Assembly: GCA_963722575.1 (NCBI GenBank)
Contig: CAVRNR010000022.1
Coordinates: forward strand, 1,550,001 to 1,614,000
Source of the DNA: Fen-178 sp963722575
Lineage (GTDB): Bacteria; Acidobacteriota; Terriglobia; Bryobacterales; Bryobacteraceae
Length of the DNA stretch: 64,000 nucleotides
Direction of reading: 5' to 3'
The notes under the pieces were generated by a model. That model made no database searches. It worked only from the letters and a program-made list of their open reading frames with translations, and had not been told where the DNA came from. Each line of letters begins with the position of its first letter. Within the stretch, counting starts at the first letter, position 1. The position numbers were made by a program, and so were the translations under genes. Shown one piece after another: positions 1 to 8,312 of this stretch.

Positions 1-2
1 TG

Positions 3-1007
3 GCCGACGACCGCGAACTGGCCAAGGGAGAAGCCAAGGTGAACGCCATTCCTCACGCCACTGGATATTTGGAACTGCCGGTAGATGGTATCAAAAGCGT
101 GGAGCCGGGGGTCGCGTACTACGCGCATCTAGCGTTTCTTCGCGCGGATGGCTCGGAGATCGTCGAGCGCGCGGTCGAATTGCTGGCGGACGGCCCGGCG
201 CCGGACCCGGCCCGCTCCGTTCCGTCCCAGGTGCGCGTGCGTAAAGGGAAGACCGTTGCGGTCACGGCCGGGTCCGCCTCGTATGAATTCGATCCAGCCA
301 CCGCCCGGCTGATTTCGGTATCGGCGGGGACCGCCAAGGTGGTCTCCGGCTCGCGCTTCACCATCTGGCGGCCGTTGGGGGCTAACGATGTGCTCACGCT
401 GCGCATCGAGGCCGACGCTGTGCCGGACCTGAACAAGTATTCGGTAGCGGTGAAAAGTTGGAAGGTAACCGAGGAAGATTCGGGCGTCCGCATCGACGCC
501 GAAGCCGAACACACGGTTAACGAGAAAAACTCGTTCTCCGTGGCGTACACGTACCGGGTAGGCCGCGATGGCGTACTGCGCGTGGAGTATACGGTAAGAC
601 CCCACGTGGAGTTTCCGTGGCTGCCCGAGATCGGCATCGAGTTCGAGACCGCCGCCGGGTTGGACAACCTGCGCTGGCTGGGGTTGGGCCCGCTCGATGC
701 TTACCCCAACGAGAGGACCGCGCCAATCTTCGGAGTGTACGCGGGTCGAACGGACAGCGAGACGGCGAAAGGGACGAAAGCCACTCGGTGGGCCGAGTTG
801 ACTTCCGGACAGGGCTCTGGCCTGCGCGTGGAAGGCGCGCCCTACATCCGGTTGGAAGGGCGCAATCTGCGAGTGCTGCCCTCCGTAGTTGGGCGTTCCG
901 AGAAAGGCCGCCGCCCTGAAGCGACTGAATACCGTCTCGATACCGGCCCTTCGGCTGAGTTTCAGGGCGCCTTTTCCCTGATTCCGCTGGCGCCAGGGCG
1001 AAAGTGA
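3..1007 (+). CDS. Glycoside hydrolase family 2 beta-galactosidase, C-terminal part (5' end outside window)
   Basis: The frame is open from the first bases of the window, so the gene starts upstream. What is visible is the C-terminal 'beta-galactosidase small chain' (Bgal_small_N) region of a LacZ-like GH2 enzyme. A segment reading FTIWRPLGAND occupies the place of the usual family motif RAPTDND, and LRWLGLGPLDAYPNER matches the family's W-x-G-x-GP-x-E-x-Y-x-DR pattern. This domain closes the active site in LacZ-type enzymes, which hydrolyse beta-galactosides. The catalytic TIM barrel lies outside the window, so activity and substrate cannot be judged. The divergence from the canonical motif suggests a distant GH2 subfamily rather than true LacZ. 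A second GH2 gene follows at 3223. Confidence 0.8.
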   Translation, partial: ADDRELAKGEAKVNAIPHATGYLELPVDGIKSVEPGVAYYAHLAFLRADGSEIVERAVELLADGPAPDPARSVPSQVRVRKGKTVAVTAGSASYEFDPATARLISVSAGTAKVVSGSRFTIWRPLGANDVLTLRIEADAVPDLNKYSVAVKSWKVTEEDSGVRIDAEAEHTVNEKNSFSVAYTYRVGRDGVLRVEYTVRPHVEFPWLPEIGIEFETAAGLDNLRWLGLGPLDAYPNERTAPIFGVYAGRTDSETAKGTKATRWAELTSGQGSGLRVEGAPYIRLEGRNLRVLPSVVGRSEKGRRPEATEYRLDTGPSAEFQGAFSLIPLAPGRK

Positions 1008-1152
1008 ACGATCCGGCCCAGGTGTGGCCGGACCCGCAGCCTGCTCCCTGCGCCGGCCTGAGCATGCTCGCCGTTGGATGGGCAGTGGAACATGCTTCGT
1101 ATCCGCCGGTTTTCCTGGGTGCGAGTATTGCGTCTTGCGGTACGCGGCTGCA

Positions 1153-2901
1153 CTACTTGATCTCGACGGCCCCGCCCGCCGTCGTCAGCTTGCCTTCCAG
1201 GGCATCCTCGACCACTGCGCGCGCGGAGTAACTTCCCGGAGGCGCCTGGAGCGTCATTGAGACAACCAGGCCGGTCTTCGCCAACTGCGCGAAAGTCGCC
1301 TCCGTGAAATTCAAATCCAGTTCGCTTCGCTTGCCCGTCACGACGCCCCCGCGGGCATCCAGCAGGACCCCCACCAACGTCAGTTTCTGCTGGCGCCGAT
1401 TCTGCCTGGTTTCGAAATGCAAGCGGGCGATATCCAGGTGCGCGACCATGGTGATGCCCGACGGCCCGGCCCTCTGCTCCCAGGCGAATTCGGCAGGCAA
1501 ATCCGCGATCGTGTCCGAGGCGATGACTTCACCGTCCAGTCTGGAGGGTGGGGAGACGGGCGCGGCGGCATTCGCCGATGACGCGGTGTAGCCCAGGCGG
1601 GCCTGCAGCGAATACCGCTTGCCCGCGGCGAGCCGCACTTTCAGGCTATGAAAACGCCCGTCGGCAGCCACGCCGGAGGGCGCGAAGCCGAGCACGTACA
1701 TGGTCTCCGGCATCATGCCCAACTCCCGGAAGCCGCGCACCAGATCGTTGCTGTTGTGGTAGAACGTGCCACCCGTGCCGGCGGCCAAAACCGCCATTCC
1801 GTCGTCCTTCGCCTCTTCCTGGCGGCCCTCGATTTTCGCTTCCTCGACTCGCGCGCGCGGCGGAGTCCGGCCCATCGGCGGAGAGTCGGAAGCGTCGCCT
1901 CCCGGCAACTCGAGGTAAAGCCCCCGAGCGTCCAGAGTGTCGATCACCACTTCCGCGTGCAGCGCTTTGGCCATCAGGAGATCTTCGTCAGCCTCCAGGT
2001 CGCCCGTGAGGAATCCCGCGGAGGTCAGCAGAATCGTGCGCTCGCCCGGCAACTTCGCCATGCCGCCCACCAGGCCGTCAATCGCGCGCAGCGTGTTCCT
2101 CGAGTTCAGGAGCGCGTTCTGCCAGATCCCCTGGGCCATAGAGATTACCTCCTCTTGCGGGCGCGGGACGCGTCCGCCACAGGCTTGATATTCGGCCACC
2201 TTCGCCTCCAGGACCTGGTTGTCCAGGTGATTGACGATCAGGTATGCCTCGAAGGGCCGGATGCGGGGGCACTGCGCCGCCGCATCTTCGGAGAATCTTC
2301 GATTCGCGGTCACCTTGGCGATCCGCTCGACCAACTTCTGCACATCCCCGATGAACTCGGCGTCCTGCGACTGCGACGTAGTGACCACCGCCACGCGGTC
2401 GCCCGGCGCCAGGCCGGTTTTGACGAATTGTTCCGCCGCGGCTTTGGCCCGCTTCAACGCGGCCGCATCGATGTTCAGATCGTCGAAACAGAGTGCCACG
2501 AAGCGGGACCGCGGTTCGCCTTTCGGCCCCGCGGCGTCGGCCGCCGCTGCCGGAAGGACGGCAGCCTTCGCGCCGCCACCGGCGTCCACCGGCGATGTGA
2601 AACGTTGCACCGAGAAGGCCGTGATGGTCTGCTTCTTCCCGGCGTCGTAGACTTCGAAGTTGTCCTTTGCGAGGCCGGCGACCGCGCGGTGCCGCCCGTC
2701 GCGGACCACCACCGGAACTTCCACCAGATCGACCTCGGTGCGGATGGCGGCCGGCGATGAAGTCACGTACGGAACGGTGCGCGCATGCATCTCGTCGGGA
2801 GCGATGGACTGACCCGCCGCCCAGCCAAGACAGGCCATCGCGGCCGGTACCGCCCAATACCGCCTCTGGAAGTAGTCCGATACGTATCGCTTGGTAGTCA
2901 T
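1153..2901 (-). CDS. Secreted VWFA-related acidobacterial domain protein
   Basis: About 582 residues from the ATG at 2899-2901. A longer in-frame start at 3045 adds 48 residues without a sensible N-terminus, so I prefer the inner start. An N-terminal hydrophobic stretch (AVPAAMACLGWAAG) looks like a signal sequence. It is followed by the family opening 'RTEVDLVEVPVVVRDGRHR...GLAKDNFEVYDAGK' and a von Willebrand A-like fold with an acidic LCFDDLNID motif, then GDRVAVVTTS. This is the pattern of the 'VWFA-related acidobacterial domain' (TIGR03436), which is expanded in Solibacter-type genomes. Function is unknown; an extracytoplasmic binding or adhesion role is inferred from the VWA fold. It is transcribed divergently from the GH2 gene at 3223. 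Confidence 0.85.
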   Translation of the reverse strand: MTTKRYVSDYFQRRYWAVPAAMACLGWAAGQSIAPDEMHARTVPYVTSSPAAIRTEVDLVEVPVVVRDGRHRAVAGLAKDNFEVYDAGKKQTITAFSVQRFTSPVDAGGGAKAAVLPAAAADAAGPKGEPRSRFVALCFDDLNIDAAALKRAKAAAEQFVKTGLAPGDRVAVVTTSQSQDAEFIGDVQKLVERIAKVTANRRFSEDAAAQCPRIRPFEAYLIVNHLDNQVLEAKVAEYQACGGRVPRPQEEVISMAQGIWQNALLNSRNTLRAIDGLVGGMAKLPGERTILLTSAGFLTGDLEADEDLLMAKALHAEVVIDTLDARGLYLELPGGDASDSPPMGRTPPRARVEEAKIEGRQEEAKDDGMAVLAAGTGGTFYHNSNDLVRGFRELGMMPETMYVLGFAPSGVAADGRFHSLKVRLAAGKRYSLQARLGYTASSANAAAPVSPPSRLDGEVIASDTIADLPAEFAWEQRAGPSGITMVAHLDIARLHFETRQNRRQQKLTLVGVLLDARGGVVTGKRSELDLNFTEATFAQLAKTGLVVSMTLQAPPGSYSARAVVEDALEGKLTTAGGAVEIK

Positions 2902-3222
2902 TCCAATTCGAATCGGTCGAGCCGCCTTTCCGCCAAAAGCCGGGCCCGGTTTTCGGTTGAAAGGTGGCGACCCTCGGCACTCATAGGTTACGCAATCCCA
3001 ATTCCCTTCGCAATGGGCTTCGCCGACACGGCGGCGCCAGGGCATGATCGAATTCGAGTAGAGGGTGCCGGAAGGCTCCGACGAGATGAAGGCGATGGCC
3101 TGTTGCGTGGAGTTTAGCCGCGAACGTTAGAGAGCGGTTGCCGGCGATTGGACTGGCTGGTCGTTTCCACCCATTGCGGGTCCGGAATTCGTTACAGTGA
3201 GTGTAGTTCCAGGAGATTCGAC

Positions 3223-5844
3223 TTGAGCACATCAAATGCATCGCACCGAACGCGTGTTTCTGGCGCACTCCGCCTGGCCGCCACGGGATTGATTCTCTGG
3301 GGGCTTTCGGGTTCAGCCTCGGCTCAAACCGCGCCCTATGCGCCGCCACAATCGCCGCGCGCCAAAATGAATTTCAACTTGAACTGGAAATTTATCCGCG
3401 AGGATGTGCCCGGCGCGGAGGCGCCCGGCTTCGACGACTCGGCCTGGACCGCGGTCAGCTTGCCGCACAGCTTCAACGACGTCGATTCATTTCGAAAAAT
3501 CATCTCCCATAGCGGCGGGGACCTGGGCACGTTCAAAGGGCTGGTTTGGTACCGCAAACATTTCAAGCTTCCGGCCAAACTTGCCGGCGATAAGGTTTTC
3601 CTGGAATTCGAGGGCATGCGGCAAGCCGGCGACATTTTCCTGAATGGAAAGGCAGTCGGACTTTACGAGAACGGAGTGACGGCCTACGGCTTGGACATCT
3701 CGGACGCCGTCCACTTCGGGAACGAAGACAACGTCCTGGCCGTCAAGGTGGACAACCGCACTTCTTACGTGGAGCGTTCCAGCAATACCCCGTTTGAGTG
3801 GAATGCTAACGACTTCAATCCCGACCACGGCGGCATCAACCGGCATGTCTGGCTGTATGTCACCGGCAAGATCTATCAGACGCTGCCTCTCTACTACGGC
3901 CTGGAAAGCACCGGGGTCTATGTTCATGCCGCGAACTTCAACATCGCCGGAAAGAGTGCCGATGTCACGGTCGAGTCGGAGGTGAAGAACGCGTCGGGTG
4001 ATCGCGCCACGGTGGACTTGTCGGCCGTGATTGTCGATCAAAGCGGGCGGGTTCGCGCCCGGTTCGACGGCAGCTCCACTGACATGGTCGACGGCGAAAA
4101 GACTGTCTTGACGGCCGCTGGAGCGCTCAAGGATGCCCGCTTCTGGTGTCCGGAAGACCCCTATCTATACGACGTTTACACCATCCTCACGGTGGACGGC
4201 AAGACCGTGGACGTCAACAAGGTGGTTACCGGGTTTCGCAAGACCGCATTTAGGGGCGGCGCCGGCACGGGCGGCGTGTATCTTAACGACAAATTCATCT
4301 ACCTGAAGGGATTCGCCCAGCGCTCCAGCAACGAATGGGCGGGCTTGGGCGGGGCGTATCCGGATTGGGTGCACGATGTCACCGCCCAGTTGCTCCGCGA
4401 GAGCCATGGCAACTACATGCGCTGGATGCACATTGCGCCGCAGCCGGCCGATGCCGATTCATTCGACCGCTTTGGCATTATTCAAATCTGTCCCGGAGGC
4501 GACAAGGAGAGGGACGCAGTAGGACGCCAATGGGAGCAGCGCGTGGAAGTCATGCGCGATTCCATGATCTACTTCCGCAACAATCCCAGCATCCTCTTTT
4601 GGGAAGCCGGCAACACCGTGATCACCGTCGAGCACATGCAGCAAATGGTGGCCCTGCGCAAGCAATGGGACCCCGACGGCGGCCGCGTCATCGGCGCTCG
4701 CGGCAACGACAATGTCGAGCTAAACACCGCCATCACCCCCATCGCCGAATTCTATGGCATCATGGTTGGCCAGGACCCGCGGACCGACCGACTCTCCAGC
4801 CCCACCGACATGTTCCGCGGATACAGCGCCGTGCGCCGCGATCGCGCGCCGCTCATTGAGACCGAGGACTTTCGAGATGAAGGCGCGCGCCGCTTCTGGG
4901 ACGATTTTTCGCCGCCGTATTTCGGTTTCAAGAAGGGACCCAACGACACGTGGCAATACACCTCCGAGAGCTTCGCACTGGCCGCTGTCGCCCGCTATCG
5001 CGCTTATTGGGATAACCGCATTTCCAATTCGGACCCGGCTCACTCCAGGTGGTCGGGTTATGCCTCCATCTATTTCTCCGATTCCGACGCCGATGGGCGC
5101 CAGGATTCGAGCGAGGTCTGCCGGGTCAGCGGGAAGGTGGATGCCGTTCGTCTGCCCAAGGAGATCTATTTCACTCACCGCGTGATGCAGAACGAGCAGC
5201 CCGATATCCATATCCTGGGTCATTGGAGTTATCCGGCGAAGACCGTGAAGACAATCTATGTCATTGCCAATACGCAATCGGTGGAGTTATTCGTGAACGG
5301 CAAATCCCACGGGGTGAACTCACAGCCGGCAAATGGATATACCTTTGCATTTCCCGATGTGGAATTTGCGCCCGGGAGCTTGAAGGCCGTGGGCCGGAAC
5401 GACGGCAAGTCAGTGGCCCAGGAGGAGCTGACCACGGCCGGCCCACCGGCGCAGATCAAACTCACACCTATAGCCGGTCCGGAGGGTTTACAGGCCGACG
5501 GGCAGGATGCGGCGCTGATTGACGTGGAAGTGGTGGATGCCAAAGGCCAGCGCTGCCCCACCGACGACGACAAGGTTGACTTCACCATCACCGGACCCGG
5601 AATCTGGCGCGGCGGCTACAATAGCGGCAAGATCGATTCGACCAACAATCTCTACCTGAATACCGAAGCCGGCATCAACCGCGTTTCCGTCCGGTCGACC
5701 TTGTCGGGCGGCACGATCACAGTCACGGCCAGCCGTCCCGGTTTGAAGTCGGCCCAAGTCAAGATCGTCGCCAAGCCGGTGAAGCTAGTCGACGGTCTGG
5801 CGACCTCTATGCCGCAGCATTTGCGCGGGCCGGCGGAAAAATAG
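3223..5844 (+). CDS. Secreted glycoside hydrolase family 2 enzyme with DUF4982 and Ig-like C-terminus
   Basis: I choose the TTG at 3223 (873 residues) because AGGAG lies at 3211-3215, 7 nt upstream, and the product then begins with a clean signal peptide (LRLAATGLILWGLSGSASA before QTAPY). The frame is open further upstream, to 3148. Domain order: GH2 sugar-binding jelly roll (NLNWKFIREDVPGAEAPGFDDSAW), Ig-like middle, TIM barrel, a DUF4982-like domain (YVIANTQSVELFVNGK), then an invasin/Big-like domain. In the barrel the usual NE acid/base motif is replaced by ILFWEAGN, and a likely nucleophile region reads PLIETEDFRDEG. It belongs to the secreted GH2 beta-galactosidase/glucuronidase-like group and probably trims plant or microbial polysaccharides. 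Exact substrate is unknown. Confidence 0.85.
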   Translation: MSTSNASHRTRVSGALRLAATGLILWGLSGSASAQTAPYAPPQSPRAKMNFNLNWKFIREDVPGAEAPGFDDSAWTAVSLPHSFNDVDSFRKIISHSGGDLGTFKGLVWYRKHFKLPAKLAGDKVFLEFEGMRQAGDIFLNGKAVGLYENGVTAYGLDISDAVHFGNEDNVLAVKVDNRTSYVERSSNTPFEWNANDFNPDHGGINRHVWLYVTGKIYQTLPLYYGLESTGVYVHAANFNIAGKSADVTVESEVKNASGDRATVDLSAVIVDQSGRVRARFDGSSTDMVDGEKTVLTAAGALKDARFWCPEDPYLYDVYTILTVDGKTVDVNKVVTGFRKTAFRGGAGTGGVYLNDKFIYLKGFAQRSSNEWAGLGGAYPDWVHDVTAQLLRESHGNYMRWMHIAPQPADADSFDRFGIIQICPGGDKERDAVGRQWEQRVEVMRDSMIYFRNNPSILFWEAGNTVITVEHMQQMVALRKQWDPDGGRVIGARGNDNVELNTAITPIAEFYGIMVGQDPRTDRLSSPTDMFRGYSAVRRDRAPLIETEDFRDEGARRFWDDFSPPYFGFKKGPNDTWQYTSESFALAAVARYRAYWDNRISNSDPAHSRWSGYASIYFSDSDADGRQDSSEVCRVSGKVDAVRLPKEIYFTHRVMQNEQPDIHILGHWSYPAKTVKTIYVIANTQSVELFVNGKSHGVNSQPANGYTFAFPDVEFAPGSLKAVGRNDGKSVAQEELTTAGPPAQIKLTPIAGPEGLQADGQDAALIDVEVVDAKGQRCPTDDDKVDFTITGPGIWRGGYNSGKIDSTNNLYLNTEAGINRVSVRSTLSGGTITVTASRPGLKSAQVKIVAKPVKLVDGLATSMPQHLRGPAEK

Positions 5845-5851
5845 ATGTGAC

Positions 5852-5941
5852 TGTGGGGCAGGATTGTATCCTGCGGCGGGTTGGCAACCCGCCAGTTGCG
5901 CCGGTAACAAACCGGCGCGCAGCTTGCAAAGCTGCCCCACA
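5852..5941. repeat. Multi-hairpin dispersed repeat, family A, copy 1
   Basis: The 90 bp are bounded by TGTGGGGCA and TGCCCCACA, which are inverted repeats of each other. Inside is a chain of small perfect or near-perfect hairpins: GCAGGATTGTATCCTGC, GGCGGGTTGGCAACCCGCC, GCGCCGGTAACAAACCGGCG and GCAGCTTGCAAAGCTGC. Related copies lie at 17158-17246 and 53865-53965. It sits just after the GH2 stop codon and just before a DUF1697 remnant. Confidence 0.85.
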
Positions 5942-5961
5942 AGTTGGGCTATCTTGAATGT

Positions 5962-6180
5962 ATGCCCGCGGTCATTTCCCTCCTTCGCGGCGTCAACGTG
6001 GGAGGCCACAATAAGATCAAGATGGAAGAACTCCGCGAGCTGTACGAATCCCTGGGATTGCGTCAGGCCCAGACTTACTTACAGAGCGGCAAGGTTGTTT
6101 TCCGCACGGACGCGCGCGGACGGGTGCTGCGGATTGAAAGCGAACCCGATGAACTGCGCATGGCAGGCCGCGAACTCTAG
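5962..6180 (+). pseudogene. DUF1697 gene, 5' fragment, internally deleted and cut by an insertion sequence
   Basis: The product begins MPAVISLLRGVNVGGHNKIK and runs through LYESLGLRQAQTYLQSGKVVF, the conserved N-terminus of DUF1697 proteins (normally about 180 residues). After FRTDARGR it jumps to VLRIESEPDELRMAGREL, which corresponds to a point about 60 residues further on in the family, so an internal segment is missing. The frame ends in TAG at 6178-6180, exactly at the left end of the insertion sequence. The matching 3' fragment is at 8162-8299. A -10-like TATCTT ends 6 nt before the ATG. Function of DUF1697 is not established. Confidence 0.8.
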
Positions 6181-8161
6181 CCCAAGTTCCGCAGTTGGAA
6201 GAATAAACTCTTTGCTTTCAAGCGCCGCATGGGCGAGTTTCCACTACATTGCCGCTCGTTCCAGTGCGCTGGGCAGCTTCAGGCCGAGCCGCTGGAGCAA
6301 GATCTGCTGGTGCTCGGTGGCCCGGCTGATGCAACGCTTGCGGATCACTTGCCCGGATCTGGTCGGCAGCACCACATCGACCATCGCGATCTCCGACAGG
6401 GCCTCGAACACTTGCCTCGGTTCGTCTCCCAGTCCCGCCTCGCGGCAACTCGCGGCGAGAGTCTTCCAGAGCACATAGGCCAAAAAGCAAACCAGGATGT
6501 GGGCCTGCACTCGATCTTCTTTCTGATGCCGCACCGGGCGGATCCCCAGGTCGGACTTGTGAATGTGAAACGCTGCCTCGGCCTCGGTCAACTGGATGTA
6601 GGCCCGCCACAGATCTTCCGGGCTCCAATCGGTCACGTTGCTGCGCAGCACGTAACAGCCCTCACTCAAGCGCGCCCACTCTCTCCAGGCTTCCACCTTC
6701 GACCACCGCAGGCGAGCGAACCCGCCGCCGTCCGTTTCCACTTTCACTTCGAACAGCGCGGCCGCTCGCGTGTTCCGCCCCAGCAACCGGCCCACTCGTG
6801 TGGCGATCGTCACCGGCTTCTGTTTCTTCTTCAGGCAACTGGTCTGGATCTTTCCGAGGCCTTCCTCAATGCGCTTCTCGAAACGCTCGTGCATGGCCTG
6901 CTCTTTGGCCCGCCGCTCCGCGCTGCGGCACAGGATGAAAACCTCCTCCCCGCCCGGCGCCGGTGTGATGCGAACTTCCAGCCCCGCATGCACCAACCGC
7001 CAGTCTTCGCTCAGCAACTCCTGCTCGAACTTGCGCATGGAGTTCTTCGCCGTCCCTACGATGTAGCGCCGCCCACCTTCGCGCAGGAACTCCACGTTGT
7101 CCTCGCCCGCCATCCCGCGGTCCATGACCCAGATCCGGCTAGCCCGGCCATAGAGCCCTTCGATGTGCCCGACCATCTCTTCCAGCGTGGTGGCGTCGTT
7201 GCGATTGCCGGCGAAGATCTCGTAGCCCAGCGGCATCCCGCAACGGCTCACTACCAGGGCGATGTTGACTTGCTTGCAGTCCGGCCGATGGTCGCGCGAA
7301 TAGCCCCGCTGCGCTTGCGAGTTCTTCTCCGCCTGACCTTCAAAGTACGTGCTGGTCACGTCATACAGCAGCAGATCGTAGTCCAGCTCGAACAACTCTC
7401 CCAGCTTCTCCTTCAGGTGTTTCTCCAGCGCCGGCTTGTGCGGCAGCAAAGCATCCAGCGCCCGGTACAAGCGGTCCTCGTTGACCTTCTCGACCGGCAC
7501 ACTCAACAGGTCCGGTAGCGCGCTGGATTCGTAGAACCGCTCTGCCCAGTGCAACTCACTGGAGGGGTCGCACAGTTGCCCGAGCACCAGCACTGTCGCC
7601 ATCAGCGGCCAGGGAATCTCTTCTCGTCCTTGGGGCAGCTTCTCTTCCAGAAAGCGATCCAGATCCAGCCGGCGCAGCAGCTCCAGCCCCAGCCAGGGGC
7701 CGCCGAATTTCCGGCTGCGCTCGACATGCACCCGCTTCACATCGACTTCCACCCATTCCGGCTGAGCCTCCAGAAACAAGCTGCCCTGCTGGGTGGTCCT
7801 CCCTTCGGCACAGCGCTTCACTCCCAGGCGGCCACGTTCATCCATCGCGCCCAGCCAAGCCACCACGCGCTGCCGCGGTCCGCGCTGGGTGCGATAGCTC
7901 TCTACCAGGGCCCAGTAAGCGTGGCGCTTGCCGTCCTTCCTCCGATAGCAGGGCCGCACGTACATAGCTCCATACTACGGATCTACGGCTCCGATTCAAG
8001 AGGGTTGGTCGTCACTACATCGGCTTTTCGGAACTCTGAAACTCAGCCGCGGCAACAGCGTGATGGAAACAAAAGACGGCTCTCTTGTCCGCTGGGTTCG
8101 GCAGCCTTAAAACAGGCCAAAAAAAGTTGCGGAGTCACCTCAACTGCGGAAGTTGGGCTAG
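6177..8161. mobile_element. IS1634-family insertion sequence
   Basis: The element carries one transposase gene (6244-7965, minus strand) and has inverted ends. The left end, 6176-6197, reads TCTAGCCCAAGTTCCGCAGT and on; the right end, 8141-8162, is its reverse complement with one mismatch over 22 bp. A CTAG at both borders (6177-6180 and 8158-8161) may be a 4-bp target duplication or part of the inverted repeat; because CTAG is itself a palindrome the two cannot be told apart here. Removing the element brings two halves of a DUF1697 gene together (5962-6180 and 8162-8299), which independently fixes the borders. Length is about 1.98 kb, typical for the family. Confidence 0.85.
6244..7965 (-). 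CDS. IS1634-family DDE transposase
   Basis: An uninterrupted 573-residue protein, within the usual range for the family. The three catalytic acidic residues are visible: Asp202 in LLLYDVTSTYFEG, Asp282 in WVMDRGMAG, and a Glu at about 461-463 in LTEAEAAFHIHKSD. The GYSRDHRPDCKQV motif after the first Asp is typical of IS1634/IS4-type enzymes. It cuts and rejoins the element's ends in the cytoplasm. Because the frame, the catalytic residues and both inverted repeats are intact, the element could still be mobile, or could have inserted recently. Confidence 0.93.
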   Translation of the reverse strand: MYVRPCYRRKDGKRHAYWALVESYRTQRGPRQRVVAWLGAMDERGRLGVKRCAEGRTTQQGSLFLEAQPEWVEVDVKRVHVERSRKFGGPWLGLELLRRLDLDRFLEEKLPQGREEIPWPLMATVLVLGQLCDPSSELHWAERFYESSALPDLLSVPVEKVNEDRLYRALDALLPHKPALEKHLKEKLGELFELDYDLLLYDVTSTYFEGQAEKNSQAQRGYSRDHRPDCKQVNIALVVSRCGMPLGYEIFAGNRNDATTLEEMVGHIEGLYGRASRIWVMDRGMAGEDNVEFLREGGRRYIVGTAKNSMRKFEQELLSEDWRLVHAGLEVRITPAPGGEEVFILCRSAERRAKEQAMHERFEKRIEEGLGKIQTSCLKKKQKPVTIATRVGRLLGRNTRAAALFEVKVETDGGGFARLRWSKVEAWREWARLSEGCYVLRSNVTDWSPEDLWRAYIQLTEAEAAFHIHKSDLGIRPVRHQKEDRVQAHILVCFLAYVLWKTLAASCREAGLGDEPRQVFEALSEIAMVDVVLPTRSGQVIRKRCISRATEHQQILLQRLGLKLPSALERAAM

Positions 8162-8299
8162 ATCTACTACCCCAACGGCATGGCTCGTCCAAAGGTCGCA
8201 TGGGCGTTGATTGAGAGGATACTGCAAACGCCCTGCACTGGAAGGAACTGGAACACTGTCCGGAAGCTACTGGAGATGGCGGAGAAGAGGGCAAGCTAA
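8162..8299 (+). pseudogene. DUF1697 gene, 3' fragment after the insertion sequence
   Basis: Reading from 8162 gives IYYPNGMARPK, then TGRNWNTVRKLLEMAEKR, which is the conserved C-terminus of DUF1697. It joins in phase with the 5' fragment (ending GREL) when one copy of CTAG is kept, apart from the TAG codon created at the join. The stop codon TAA at 8297-8299 is supplied by a family B repeat arm (8289-8312). There is no start codon or ribosome site, so this piece is not expected to be made as a protein. Confidence 0.78.
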
Positions 8300-8312
8300 A
8301 GCATGCCCCACC
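8289..8312. repeat. Family B palindromic repeat, single arm
   Basis: The segment GGGCAAGCTAAAGCATGCCC plus CACC is one arm of the palindrome seen in full at 32149-32208, 39607-39657 and 47284-47333. It provides the stop codon of the DUF1697 remnant and touches the stop codon of nuoN on the other strand. Confidence 0.85.

Noticed and set aside
5852..5941. Family A repeat as a simple intrinsic terminator
   Set aside because: No T-run follows any copy, and one copy lies inside the nuo operon.
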